Positions 8,924-17,645 of a stretch of DNA of 64,000 nucleotides are shown in pieces. A model generated the notes under the pieces. That model was given only the letters and a program-made list of their open reading frames with translations, did no database searches and was not told the DNA's origin. A program made the translations under genes and the position numbers. This DNA comes from Poriferisodalis sp026713105 (GTDB taxonomy: Bacteria; Actinomycetota; Acidimicrobiia; Acidimicrobiales; Poriferisodalaceae): the NCBI GenBank assembly GCA_965115995.1, contig OZ220472.1:2976001-3040000 (forward strand). The letters run 5' to 3'. Every line of letters starts with the position of its first letter. Position 1 is the stretch's first letter.

Positions 8924-9376
8924 GTGACGATCAACGAGATGGAACGCACCGCCATGGTGCAGCAGCTCATCAACGCCTTGGGCGAACAGCCCGCCAACAC
9001 GCTCATGAAATGCATCCTCCCCGACGGCGCAGACCAGGTGGCCACCAAAGCCGACATCGAGGCACTCCAAGCAGCCACCAAAGCCGACATCGAAGCATTC
9101 CAAGCAGCCACCAAAGCCGACATCGAAGCGTTCCAAGCAGCCACGAGCGCCGACATCCAGGCACTCCAAGCGGCCACGAGCGCCGACATCCGCACACTGG
9201 AAGCAGCCACCAAAGCCGACATGCGCACACTGGAAGAACGGTTGCGCGCAGAGTTCAAGAGCGACTTCGCAGAATTGACGCGGACGGTCGTGATGCAGAA
9301 TCGGACACAGATGTTCACGATGGCGGGCTTCATGATCACCATCTGGGGCACCGTCTTGGCAATCGGTCTGAGCTGA
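8924..9376 (+). CDS. Small coiled-coil protein with hendecad repeats and C-terminal membrane anchor
   Basis: A 150-residue protein from the GTG at 8924, preceded by AAGGAG at 8912-8917 with good spacing. Residues about 40-105 are six 11-residue units of the form ATKADIEALQA, a hendecad pattern that predicts a long right-handed or straight alpha-helical coil. After a charged linker the protein ends in a single hydrophobic helix, MFTMAGFMITIWGTVLAIGLS in outline, so it is probably a tail-anchored membrane protein with a cytoplasmic rod. The architecture resembles small bacterial proteins of the DUF1640/CCDC90-like type, whose function is unclear. Divergent from sucC. Confidence 0.75.
   Translation: MTINEMERTAMVQQLINALGEQPANTLMKCILPDGADQVATKADIEALQAATKADIEAFQAATKADIEAFQAATSADIQALQAATSADIRTLEAATKADMRTLEERLRAEFKSDFAELTRTVVMQNRTQMFTMAGFMITIWGTVLAIGLS
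9041..9238 (+). repeat. Six tandem 33-bp coding repeats
   Basis: Six consecutive 33-bp units, each starting GCCACCAAAGCCGACATC or a close variant, lie inside the coiled-coil gene. The first three units are almost identical; the last three drift (GCCACGAGC, then CGCACACTGG). The unit length keeps the frame and codes for exactly one 11-residue hendecad. Confidence 0.9.
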
Positions 9377-9403
9377 GCGGCGCAGCGACCGAATCGCTGC
9401 CGG

Positions 9404-11770
9404 TCAGGATCGAATGCGGCGGAGGCTGGCGAAGCTGGCGACGAGCGTCTTGGTGCCAGCTTCGGCGAAGTGCACGGTGACCTCCCAGTCGTCGCCGTCG
9501 GGCCGCACTTCCTGAACGACTCCGGCACCGAAGCGGGCGTGCAGCACGTCGTCGCCGACGTCGTAGCCAAGATTGGCCTTCGCTGCCGGTTGGGGCTCCA
9601 CAGACTTGCCGGCCGCCCGGCGACGGGCCTCCGCCCGGCGAGACTCCCGGCCCTTGGCGATGCCGCCATCATGGCGAGCGGGATCGGCTCGCTGCTGACC
9701 CCGAGCGGCGAGTTCCGCATCGTCGAGCTGGTTGTACTCGCTGGCCGGACTAGTTCCGCTGCCGCTGCGCACTCCGGCGCCGCGGTTGGCGCCCCAGTCG
9801 CTCGTAGCTGGTCGCCACGACGAGCCGTAACGGCCGGTGTCGGGCGAACGGTCGTCGAGCAGCTGCTCGGGGATCTCGCCGATAAACCGGCTCGGCGGGT
9901 TGTAGCTGGTCTGACCGTGCAGCATCCGGCTCCACGCATGGGTCAGGTACAGGCGCTCGCGAGCACGGGTGATGCCCACATAGGCCAGCCGACGCTCTTC
10001 TTCCAGCTCGAGCGGATCTGTCAGCGTGCGGTGGTGGGGGAAGACACCGTCTTCGAGGCCGGTCACAAACACCACGTCGAACTCGAGGCCTTTAGCTGCG
10101 TGCAGCGTCATCAGCGAGACCTGCGAGGCGTCGCTCATCTCGTCTACATCGCTGACCAGCGACACGTGCTCCAAGAACTCGTCGCACGACTCGAAGTCCG
10201 CGGCCCTGCCGACCAAGTCCTCCAGATGTTCGAGCCGTCCTTCGTCTTCGATGCTGTTCGCGTCGCGCAAGGCCTGCGCGTAGCCAGAGCCTTCCAGCGC
10301 TATGTCGAGCACGGCGGCGGGTCCATCGGCAACTCGAGCGGCACAGCGGGCGAGCAGCTCGCGGAACTGCACGAGCCCAGCTTGCGCCTTCCCCCGTATG
10401 TCGGTGGTATCGAGTCGGTAGATGACGTCGATCAGCGCCACACCGTCGCGTGCGGCTGCTTCGTCCAGCTTGGCGATCGAACGGTCGCCGACCCCGCGGG
10501 CCGGTTCGTTCACGATTCGTTTGAGCGAGATTTCGTCGGCGGGGTTGACCGTCGCTCTCAGGAATGCCAGCGCGTCCTTGATCTCCTTGCGGTCATAGAA
10601 CCGCGTGCCGCCGATGATCTGGTACGGCACATCGTCGGCGACGAGCTCTTCCTCGATCACTCTCGACTGGGCGTTGGACCGGTAGAAGACGGCGACATCG
10701 CTCCAATCGATCTCGCCGTCGCTGCGCAAGCGTCGCAGCTCGGAGCAGACATAGCGCGCCTCGTCTTCCTCATTGGAACCGCGATATCGGACCGGTTTCG
10801 CTCCGCCGGATTGGTCGGTCCACAGGTTCTTGGACGGGCGACCGAGATTGTTGCGGATCACCGAATTGGCAGCGTCCAGGATCGCCTGGCTGGAGCGGTA
10901 GTTCTGGTCCAGCACATAGGTCGAGGCATTGTCAAAGGTCGCACCGAACTCCAAGATGTTGGTGATGTCCGCGCCCCGGAACGCATAGATCGACTGGTCC
11001 GAATCGCCGACGACGAACACGTTGCGAGCGGGGCCGGCGAGCAAACCAATGAGCCGCACCTGAGCCAAGTTGGTGTCCTGGTACTCGTCGACCAAGATGT
11101 GTCCGAAGCGCTGCCGGTAGTGCTGGGCCACGTCGTCGTCAGTTGCGAGCAGCTCCGCGCCGAGCATCAGCAGGTCGTCGAAGTCCATAGCGCCCGAGCG
11201 GCGCAGGCGCTTCTGATACTCGGAATAGACCCGGGCCACTTCACGGGTGAACGGCCCGCCGCCGTCTGGGGCCAGGGCAAGGTCGGCGGCCTGAGTCGGG
11301 GTGACCAGGCGATTCTTCATTGTAGAGATCGCCGCGTGGACCGTGCGGTCCGGAAACTTCTTGGGGTCGAGATCAAGGTCACGCACCACGTAACGAGTGA
11401 GCCGTCGCGAGTCTGCTTGGTCGTAGATGCTGAACGTGGCGGGGTAGCCGAGTACATCGGCGTGGCTGCGCAGGATGCGGGCGCAGGCGCTGTGAAATGT
11501 TGAGATCCACATCCGCTGCGCGACCGGGCCAACAAGGCTGCCGATGCGTTCACGCATCTCCCCTGCCGCCTTGTTGGTGAACGTGATCGACAGCAGCTCG
11601 AAGGGCCTCACATGGTGATGCGCAAGCAGGTACGCGATGCGATGACTGAGCACCCGCGTCTTGCCCGAACCGGCCCCCGCAACCACGAGCGCCGGACCGT
11701 CGCCGTGGGTGACCGCAGCACGCTGACCGGCGTTCAGCGGCGCAAGGATCGGATCGTCGCCAATGCTCAT
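9404..11770 (-). CDS. pcrA: PcrA/UvrD-type superfamily 1 DNA helicase
   Basis: A 788-residue 3'-5' DNA helicase that unwinds DNA in nucleotide-excision and replication-linked repair. Superfamily 1A motifs appear in order: Walker A AGAGSGKTR, Walker B DEYQDTN, motif III GDSDQSIYAFRGAD, motif IV QNYRSSQAI, motif V SLMTLHAAKGLEFDVVF and motif VI VGITRARERLYL. The C-terminus has the Tudor-like RNA-polymerase-contacting segment VGDDVLHARFGAGVVQEV seen in PcrA/UvrD. I start at the ATG at 11770 (MSIGDDPILAPLNAGQ), which fits the family; an upstream start at 11803 would add 11 unusual residues. Confidence 0.96.
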   Translation of the reverse strand: MSIGDDPILAPLNAGQRAAVTHGDGPALVVAGAGSGKTRVLSHRIAYLLAHHHVRPFELLSITFTNKAAGEMRERIGSLVGPVAQRMWISTFHSACARILRSHADVLGYPATFSIYDQADSRRLTRYVVRDLDLDPKKFPDRTVHAAISTMKNRLVTPTQAADLALAPDGGGPFTREVARVYSEYQKRLRRSGAMDFDDLLMLGAELLATDDDVAQHYRQRFGHILVDEYQDTNLAQVRLIGLLAGPARNVFVVGDSDQSIYAFRGADITNILEFGATFDNASTYVLDQNYRSSQAILDAANSVIRNNLGRPSKNLWTDQSGGAKPVRYRGSNEEDEARYVCSELRRLRSDGEIDWSDVAVFYRSNAQSRVIEEELVADDVPYQIIGGTRFYDRKEIKDALAFLRATVNPADEISLKRIVNEPARGVGDRSIAKLDEAAARDGVALIDVIYRLDTTDIRGKAQAGLVQFRELLARCAARVADGPAAVLDIALEGSGYAQALRDANSIEDEGRLEHLEDLVGRAADFESCDEFLEHVSLVSDVDEMSDASQVSLMTLHAAKGLEFDVVFVTGLEDGVFPHHRTLTDPLELEEERRLAYVGITRARERLYLTHAWSRMLHGQTSYNPPSRFIGEIPEQLLDDRSPDTGRYGSSWRPATSDWGANRGAGVRSGSGTSPASEYNQLDDAELAARGQQRADPARHDGGIAKGRESRRAEARRRAAGKSVEPQPAAKANLGYDVGDDVLHARFGAGVVQEVRPDGDDWEVTVHFAEAGTKTLVASFASLRRIRS

Positions 11771-11857
11771 GGATGCAGGCTCTCGGACACAGCAGACACC
11801 CATGGGATCGTGCCCCTCGGAGATGAGGTCGGCGCCGAAGGGCTCACGCGCAGTGCT

Positions 11858-13153
11858 CTAGGTCGTGTAGTCGGCATTGATGCGGACGTACTGGTCGGTG
11901 AGGTCGCAGCCATACGCGGTGAACGAGCCGCCTGCGACGCCTAGGTCTGCCGAGATCAGCACCTCGTCCGAAGCCAGGTACGCCTCGAGCTCCGCAAGGG
12001 CCTCGGGCGTTGCGGGCGTGGGATACACCTCTTGGCTGCCAAATCGGATCCGGACGCGTTCGGGGTCGATGTCGGTCTCGTCGCTGCGCTTGCCGATCGC
12101 CATCGCGACCCGACCCCAGTTGGGATCACAGCCGTGCACGGCGGTCTTCACCAGGGGGGAGTTCACAATCGCCTTGGCGATGCGCTTGGCCTGCGCGTCG
12201 TCGCGGGCTTCGTTCACGGTCACCACGATGAGGGTCTCAGCGCCCTCTCCGTCAAAGGCGAGCTGGCGGGTGAGGTCCAAGCTGACAGCAGCCAGCGCTG
12301 CCTCCAGATCCGTTTCGTCGACCGGGCCCGCAGCGCCGTTGGCCAGCATCACCACCATGTCGCTGGTGGAGGTGTCGGTGTCCACGCTGAGCGCATTGAA
12401 CGTAACGTCGCAGGTGCGGCGCAGCATGGCGTCGAGCTGGTCAGGGGCGATCTCGGCGTCGGTGGTGATCACCGAGATCATCGTGGCCATGTCGGGCTCG
12501 ATCATCCCCGATCCCTTGGCGATGCCCACCACCGTGGCGGCGCCCGCAGAAGCACTCGCCGTCTTGGGGTGCGTGTCGGTGGTCATGATCGCAGCCGCCG
12601 CAGCCGCGGCATCAGTCTTCCACAGGCCTTGCCCACCACGGTGATTCACGTTCTCGACACTGCCGTCACCAGTTGGCCCGCCACGCCGAGCCATCGGGCC
12701 ATCGGCGCGCTCGGCTGCGGGGACAGTTCCCTCGGCTGCGGCAGCCAGCTGGTCGAAGTACGCGTCAATTTTCCCTTCGGGGTAAGGCACGCCAATCACG
12801 CCGGTGGAGCCCACCAAGACTTGGCCGGGTTCGCAACCCACGAACTCCGCTACTCGCTGCGCGAGGTTCGCCGTGTCCCGCTCACCCTGTTCGCCAGTTG
12901 CCACGTTGGCGTTCTTCGACACCACCACGACCGCCTGTGCCTGCCCGTCGGTGACGTTGCGCCGGCTCAGCCTCACGCTGGACGCAGCGAACAGACTCTT
13001 GGTGAACACGCCTGCTGCCGCCGACACCCGATCAGCCGCAAGGACCATCACATCGTCGGTGTCGTCCTTCATGCCGACATTGCCGACATGGCAGGCAAAG
13101 CCGACCGGCAAGTCCACCGACACGACCGCGTTCTTGGCCTCTGCTGAGGTCAT
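11858..13153 (-). CDS. argJ: Bifunctional glutamate N-acetyltransferase / amino-acid N-acetyltransferase
   Basis: ArgJ, arginine biosynthesis: it transfers the acetyl group of N-acetylornithine to glutamate and, in bifunctional forms, also uses acetyl-CoA. About 431 residues from the ATG at 13153 (MTSAEAKNAVVSVDLPVGF). The substrate-site segment STGVIGVPYP and the self-cleavage region KGSGMIEPDMATMI, where the threonine becomes the new N-terminal nucleophile, are both intact. The longer open frame upstream has no family similarity. No other arg gene is adjacent, so it is detached from an arginine operon here; an 87-base gap separates it from the helicase. Confidence 0.96.
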   Translation of the reverse strand: MTSAEAKNAVVSVDLPVGFACHVGNVGMKDDTDDVMVLAADRVSAAAGVFTKSLFAASSVRLSRRNVTDGQAQAVVVVSKNANVATGEQGERDTANLAQRVAEFVGCEPGQVLVGSTGVIGVPYPEGKIDAYFDQLAAAAEGTVPAAERADGPMARRGGPTGDGSVENVNHRGGQGLWKTDAAAAAAAIMTTDTHPKTASASAGAATVVGIAKGSGMIEPDMATMISVITTDAEIAPDQLDAMLRRTCDVTFNALSVDTDTSTSDMVVMLANGAAGPVDETDLEAALAAVSLDLTRQLAFDGEGAETLIVVTVNEARDDAQAKRIAKAIVNSPLVKTAVHGCDPNWGRVAMAIGKRSDETDIDPERVRIRFGSQEVYPTPATPEALAELEAYLASDEVLISADLGVAGGSFTAYGCDLTDQYVRINADYTT

Positions 13154-13331
13154 GATCAGCCCCTGTTGCATGCTCGCTCGCGGCCCGGCCGCGGCGTGCG
13201 GCAAAGGTACTGGCCGCAGGTTGATCCATGGCTGCATTTCTCTGCGGTCCGCCGCAATAGGAACGAGCGTGTCAGCCGACGGCGTGGCCCCTGGTCAGAG
13301 TCAGCCTCTCAACCAGCGGGAGTGACGAGGC

Positions 13332-13739
13332 TCAGCTGCTCGGCCGGGAACGATTGACCACACGGCTGCCGATGAGCCGGTCGGTCACCGAGCGGCCTTC
13401 GTCGTCGCCGAGCAGCACGACCAGCACATCCACCAGAAAGCCAATGCCGAACGTCACCCCCCAGAAAAGGTTCTTGAGCGCTTCTCTGGCCAGCGTCCGG
13501 CCCCATCCGAACGGGCTGCCGTCGCCATGTGCCGCGGCCAAGCCCAGCACCTGCTTTCCGGGCGTCTGGCCCCGCCGCAGAGTGAACGCCAACCAGATCA
13601 GCCAGCCAATTCCGAACGTCAGCGAACTCACCAATCCGTCGATCAGCAGCGCTGCGAACCGACGCAGCGGGGTCGCCGAATCCAAGATCGCAGCAGATTC
13701 AGATTGACCTATTGGCGGCCACGACACCGACGAGTTCAT
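13332..13739 (-). CDS. RDD family membrane protein
   Basis: A 135-residue integral membrane protein. The first predicted helix carries RRFAALLIDGLVSSLTFGIG, with the conserved R and D of the RDD domain, followed by RRGQTPGKQVLGL, the signature loop, and a last helix FGIGFLVDVLVVLL. RDD proteins are small, usually three-helix; a few are linked to ion or solute transport, but function is mostly unknown. It lies in a run of small minus-strand membrane genes. Confidence 0.85.
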   Translation of the reverse strand: MNSSVSWPPIGQSESAAILDSATPLRRFAALLIDGLVSSLTFGIGWLIWLAFTLRRGQTPGKQVLGLAAAHGDGSPFGWGRTLAREALKNLFWGVTFGIGFLVDVLVVLLGDDEGRSVTDRLIGSRVVNRSRPSS

Positions 13740-13858
13740 TCAAATCATCATTTCATGCGCACGACTGCGGAGCCCGCCACGCGCCTATCCCGTCGGCCGC
13801 AGCGCGACGTGGGTCGCAAGCGGATGGGCCGCGTCGCCTATTCCGGTGGGGCGATGCA

Positions 13859-14227
13859 TCACTCCTTGAACATGCCGCGCTGCGCCGCTTGCTTCGACCA
13901 CGCCCGGTGACGCCGTTTCTCCGTCACCCAGCGGTAGATGCCTCGACCGATCTCGAACGGCAACAGGCTTCCCAAGATCAACCTCACCACCAGGGCAACC
14001 AGCGCGACGGCGCCGGCCGCAGTGCCAGCAAGGAAACCCCATGAACCGAAGGGCGGCCCGCCTGCCCAAAGGATCGAACCAACGGCGGAGGCGGTCAAAG
14101 CGACTGTTGCCAAGACGACAGTCCAGAGAACGGCTCGCCTGCGGAACTCGGGCTTGTCCCACGACTCTCGAACATCGCGCCATGTGGGACCGAGTCGATC
14201 AGGGCTGTGATCTGGTTTGCGCCACAC
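13859..14227 (-). CDS. Two-helix membrane protein, unknown function
   Basis: A 122-residue protein starting at GTG 14227. A charged N-terminus (PTWRDVRESWDKPEFRRRA) is followed by two hydrophobic helices, VLWTVVLATVALTASAVGSI and GFLAGTAAGAVALVALVVRL, and a basic tail ending ERGMFKE-like (AAQRGMFKE). I do not recognise a family. The helix pattern and charge asymmetry make real coding likely. Confidence 0.6.
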   Translation of the reverse strand: MWRKPDHSPDRLGPTWRDVRESWDKPEFRRRAVLWTVVLATVALTASAVGSILWAGGPPFGSWGFLAGTAAGAVALVALVVRLILGSLLPFEIGRGIYRWVTEKRRHRAWSKQAAQRGMFKE

Positions 14228-14353
14228 GATCAGTCCGAGCCGTCGCGATGCGGTCGTACATGCATTCGGGCAAGCTCAAGCGCACGAACTCACCGCTCCG
14301 CGGCACGCGGCGATTCGCCTTGCAGCAATCGGGCCCGAAAGATCGGATGTTCG

Positions 14354-14632
14354 TCATGTGTCGTCGCGGTGCCAACGTTGCCAAGGGTGGACTACGTCCT
14401 CGCTGCGTGCACGACCCCACGGCTGCCACCCGCTCGCCGGGTCCCGATCGTCATTGCCTTCGGATCGCCTGCGATCCCGCCGAGCGTCGGCGAAGGGAGC
14501 CGCTGCCGCTGCCAACGCGAGGAGAAAAATGGGAACCCGTCGACCGGATTCCGGGAAAAGGAGAAAGTGAGCACCGACAATCGCAGCGGCCGTCGCCAGC
14601 CCTGCGGCCAACAGCCACATCCGCGGCCTCAC
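14354..14632 (-). CDS. Small two-helix membrane protein, translationally coupled
   Basis: I place the start at the GTG at 14632, which overlaps the TGA of the preceding secreted-protein gene (GTGA), giving 92 residues. The sequence begins VRPRMWLLAAGLATAAAIVG, a hydrophobic helix, then a second one, VPIFLLALAAAAAPFA, and a charged cytoplasmic-looking tail rich in R and D. No family recognised. The four-base overlap is the strongest evidence that it is translated. Confidence 0.5.
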   Translation of the reverse strand: MRPRMWLLAAGLATAAAIVGAHFLLFPESGRRVPIFLLALAAAAAPFADARRDRRRSEGNDDRDPASGWQPWGRARSEDVVHPWQRWHRDDT

Positions 14633-15327
14633 GACGAACACCACATCCGCTCTACCCACGTCGAGACCGGTTCCCAAGCCTCGCCTTCAACCTCTTCGGC
14701 TACTTGCTCGGTAATCGGGAACGCCTTCTTGACTCCGTTGACCATCTTGTGAACCCACCCCACCACCTTGGGAACCCACCGAATGACGGGCGGAGTCCAC
14801 ACATAAGTGACGATCTCGACGAGTTTCCAAGAACAAGTCGGCGGGATGTTGGGCGGCGCATCGTAGGGGCTCGAGCATGAACCCGGCTGATGCTGCAATG
14901 CCGTCGGTGCTGTGCCGCAGACCGTCTGCTGCGGCTTGGCGTCTTCTGGGAAATCGTCGTCGGCCGGAGTGCGAGTCTCGTTGGAATCGACGGCCCCATC
15001 CCCATCCGGCGCAGTTCCATCATTGCCGTCCTCAGTTCCTTCGTTGCCGCCTTCGTCGGCTGGAGCTGAGCCAGTCTCATTGTTGTCAACGCCTTCGCCG
15101 GGCGTTGATCCGTCGTTGGTGGCTGGCTGCGTAGGCAACGGATCGGCAGGCGGCTCGGAGTCGTCTGAGGCCCCGAGCTCCGGTTCGATGTGCAAGCCAC
15201 TGTCCAACGAATCGGGTTCGAGTCCGTCACCTGAGCCCGTTGCGGCTGCCGGTCCGTTCAACACGAACGTTGACACACTCGAGAGCACCAGTGTGCATAC
15301 GAGGACTGCTGCAAATCGACGCTTCAT
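14629..15327 (-). CDS. Secreted protein with acidic low-complexity linker
   Basis: A 232-residue protein with a clear signal peptide: KRR, then a hydrophobic core AAVLVCTLVLSSVSTFVL and an AAA cleavage region. Residues about 30-130 are very rich in D, E, G, N, P and T, a disordered acidic stretch. The C-terminal 90 residues contain four cysteines (TVCG, GSCSSP, PTCSW, MWCSS) that could form two disulfides, and aromatic residues (VTYVWTPPVIRWVPKVVGWV). No known family. Probably cell-surface or secreted. Confidence 0.65.
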   Translation of the reverse strand: MKRRFAAVLVCTLVLSSVSTFVLNGPAAATGSGDGLEPDSLDSGLHIEPELGASDDSEPPADPLPTQPATNDGSTPGEGVDNNETGSAPADEGGNEGTEDGNDGTAPDGDGAVDSNETRTPADDDFPEDAKPQQTVCGTAPTALQHQPGSCSSPYDAPPNIPPTCSWKLVEIVTYVWTPPVIRWVPKVVGWVHKMVNGVKKAFPITEQVAEEVEGEAWEPVSTWVERMWCSS

Positions 15328-15425
15328 CGGCCCGACGATACCAACGCAGTGATTCCCCCTGGGACATTCTCATACGCGTCAAGTGCTGGTTATGAGGGTG
15401 GCGAGAGCGGGAGAGGCCGACAGGC

Positions 15426-15686
15426 TCAGCGGTCGCTGTCGGGCACGGTGAATGGCTCGTCGATGTGCAAGACCCAGCGGGCGCGTTGACGGTTCGGGTC
15501 GGCGGTGCTGGTCGCGCCGGTGGGCGACCCGGCGTAGCCGACAGGCAGCACCATGCCCCGCAGGAAGCTGGCTTCGATGGTCTCGCTGCCCCAGAACACG
15601 ACCTCGTCACCGCCAGCTTCCCACCACGGCTCGCCAGGCACGCCGCCCCGGTAGCGCTCGCCGTGCTCGGAGATGTTGAACGGCAT
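15426..15686 (-). CDS. Small hypothetical protein downstream of the thiamine-diphosphate enzyme
   Basis: An 86-residue protein from the ATG at 15686, five bases after the stop of the upstream thiamine-diphosphate enzyme, so almost certainly in the same operon. It contains GGDEVVFWGSETIEASFLRG and ends with WVLHIDEPFTVPDSDR. It has no transmembrane helix or signal peptide. Unrecognised; the tight spacing suggests a role accessory to the enzyme. Confidence 0.6.
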   Translation of the reverse strand: MPFNISEHGERYRGGVPGEPWWEAGGDEVVFWGSETIEASFLRGMVLPVGYAGSPTGATSTADPNRQRARWVLHIDEPFTVPDSDR

Positions 15687-15691
15687 GCGCT

Positions 15692-17335
15692 CTACCCGCC
15701 CGGTTTCTGGCCCCGGATCGGTGGCCGCATGATGTGCGGCCACGGGAACGGCACCTCGCCGAAGGGCACCTCGATCACGGCCGGCTCATCGGAGTTCAGT
15801 GCTTCGCGCAGGCACGGGCGCAACTCGTCGGGCGTGGTCGCTCGCATGCCCCGGACGCCGAATGAGTCCGCCAGCTTCACGAAGTCCGGGCTCGTGAGGT
15901 CGCTGGCGATGACCCGCCCATCGAAGCGCTCCCGCTGGATCCGGCGAACGTTGCCGTAAGCATGGTCGTTGAACACGATCGTCGTCAGCGGGATCCGATG
16001 GTGCACCGCTGTCGCCAGCTCGTTGATGGTGAACAGAGCTCCACCGTCGCCGACGACCGACAGCACCGGCACGTCGCGCTTGGCATGTGCTGCCCCCAGC
16101 GCCGTGGCGAATCCGTAACCCAGCGTCCCCTGGTATCCCGCACTGAGAAACGTTCTCGGCCGGTAGACGTCGTACCCGAGCCAGGACACATAACCGCACT
16201 GGGTCATCTCGTCGACGAAGATCCCTTCACCGGGCAACTCGGCCCGGATGGCGCCGAGCCAGCCGTACTGGGGCGCAAGCGCTGCGGCAGTGGCGGCTTC
16301 GGCATCAGCCCGAGCGTGCTCGAGGTCGGCGCGCCACACCGAACGATCGGCCTGGGTGGTGCCGAGTGCATCCGAGAGCAACGGCAGCGCGTCAGCGAGA
16401 TCGGCATGGATGCCCACCGTCGGCGGTCCGAAGCGGCCGATCTCATCGGCATCGATGTCGACGTGAACGATCTTGAGTTCGTCGTCGACGCCCCACGCTG
16501 ACTGCTGCATAGCCATCCGGGTGCCCAGCCCGATCACCACATCGACCCGCGGCCAGAGCTGGTACGCGGTCGGCGTGGTGATGCTCAACGGATGATCCGA
16601 CGGCACCACGCCGCGCCCGCTTCGGAAGGCGACGACCGGCGCAGACAGCCGCTCGGCGAGTCGGGTGACGTGCTCGGGGCACTCCTGCGCGCCACCGCCC
16701 ACGACGATCATGGGTCGCTCTGCAGCTGCCATGAGCTGCGCCGCTTCGGCGACGGCGGCGTGGTCGGGCTCGGGGCCCGGTCGTGCCGGGGCAACGAGAT
16801 CATCGGGCGCAGATTCGACTGTCGCACTCCAGATATCGGTCGGAACCTCCACACCGACCGGTCCGCGGCGCCCAGAGCGCAGTTCGGTCATCGCACGCTG
16901 GAGCACGGCGTGAGCACCGGCACCGTCGCTGATGCGCTCGGCATGCCGCGTGAGCCGCTCCAGCACGCCCAACTGATCGGGCAGCTCGTGCAGAGCGCCG
17001 TAACCCCTACCGATCCCCGCGGACGCGATCTCGCTGACCAGCGCCAACACCGGCGCGTTCGTGGCGTACGCCGTGCTGAGCGCAGCGGCGGTGTTCAGCA
17101 GTCCGGGCCCCGGCACCACGCAGAACGCCTGCGGCTCTCCGGTCGCGAGCGCAGCACCGAGCGCCATGTAGGCCGCTCCCTGCTCGTGCCGCGTTTGTAT
17201 CGGTGCCAAGGCATCACGCCGGTCGTACAGCGCATTGAAGAAGGGGTCGTTCTGCACCCCGGGCAAGCAGTACAGATTGTCGACGCCGTTCGCGATGAGC
17301 GTCTCGACCGCCAAGCTCGCAACCGTCTGCGTCAT
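15692..17335 (-). CDS. Thiamine-diphosphate-dependent enzyme (acetolactate-synthase-like)
   Basis: A 547-residue enzyme from the ATG at 17335, which has GGAGGG a few bases upstream. It has the three-domain layout of the ALS/benzoylformate decarboxylase group: the catalytic glutamate in TRHEQGAAYMALG, a central FAD/nucleotide-like domain (PMIVVGGGAQECPEHV) and the C-terminal diphosphate site GDGGALFTINELATAV ending in NDHAYGN. It is not typical IlvB, since no IlvN is nearby; it could be a sulfopyruvate-, oxalyl- or phenylpyruvate-type decarboxylase or a lyase. A decayed copy of its first 46 codons lies at 22084-22224. Confidence 0.85.
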   Translation of the reverse strand: MTQTVASLAVETLIANGVDNLYCLPGVQNDPFFNALYDRRDALAPIQTRHEQGAAYMALGAALATGEPQAFCVVPGPGLLNTAAALSTAYATNAPVLALVSEIASAGIGRGYGALHELPDQLGVLERLTRHAERISDGAGAHAVLQRAMTELRSGRRGPVGVEVPTDIWSATVESAPDDLVAPARPGPEPDHAAVAEAAQLMAAAERPMIVVGGGAQECPEHVTRLAERLSAPVVAFRSGRGVVPSDHPLSITTPTAYQLWPRVDVVIGLGTRMAMQQSAWGVDDELKIVHVDIDADEIGRFGPPTVGIHADLADALPLLSDALGTTQADRSVWRADLEHARADAEAATAAALAPQYGWLGAIRAELPGEGIFVDEMTQCGYVSWLGYDVYRPRTFLSAGYQGTLGYGFATALGAAHAKRDVPVLSVVGDGGALFTINELATAVHHRIPLTTIVFNDHAYGNVRRIQRERFDGRVIASDLTSPDFVKLADSFGVRGMRATTPDELRPCLREALNSDEPAVIEVPFGEVPFPWPHIMRPPIRGQKPGG

Positions 17336-17584
17336 GGACCCCTCCAGATCAAGGCGACCGTACCCGACGCCGCTGTTCTGGCCCCAGAAGGTCAACTCCG
17401 ACCCGAGTCTCAGATTCAGAACCACGACGCCGCTGCCACCATCGGCAGAGCCGGGGGTTGCCATGCATTCTCGGTGGTCTACCGACGTGACAGTGATGGC
17501 CGGGGCGACATCAAGAGCGCTCTGGGCGCAGCGACGCCAGAGCTCGTAGTCGACGCTACGTAGCAGCCACCGTCATGGTGAATT

Positions 17585-17644
17585 TGTAACATTGTTGGGA
17601 AGGAATATGTAACATTATATGGACCGAAATTGTTACAATAACAA
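17585..17644. promoter_or_regulatory. TGTAACATT repeats and palindrome in front of the DUF4143 ATPase
   Basis: In an AT-rich stretch, TGTAACATT occurs at 17585-17593 and 17608-17616, and a palindrome TTGTTACAATAACAA lies at 17630-17644, ending one base before the GTG start. The elements share a TGTAAC/GTTACA core on opposite strands, as expected for a multi-site operator. The remainder of the gap (17336-17584) shows nothing else I recognise except the upstream region of the thiamine-diphosphate gene. Confidence 0.5.
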
Positions 17645-17645
17645 T

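Noticed and set aside
9041..9238. 33-bp repeats as a possible non-coding array
   Set aside because: They code for regular 11-residue units in a frame with good start, Shine-Dalgarno and membrane helix.
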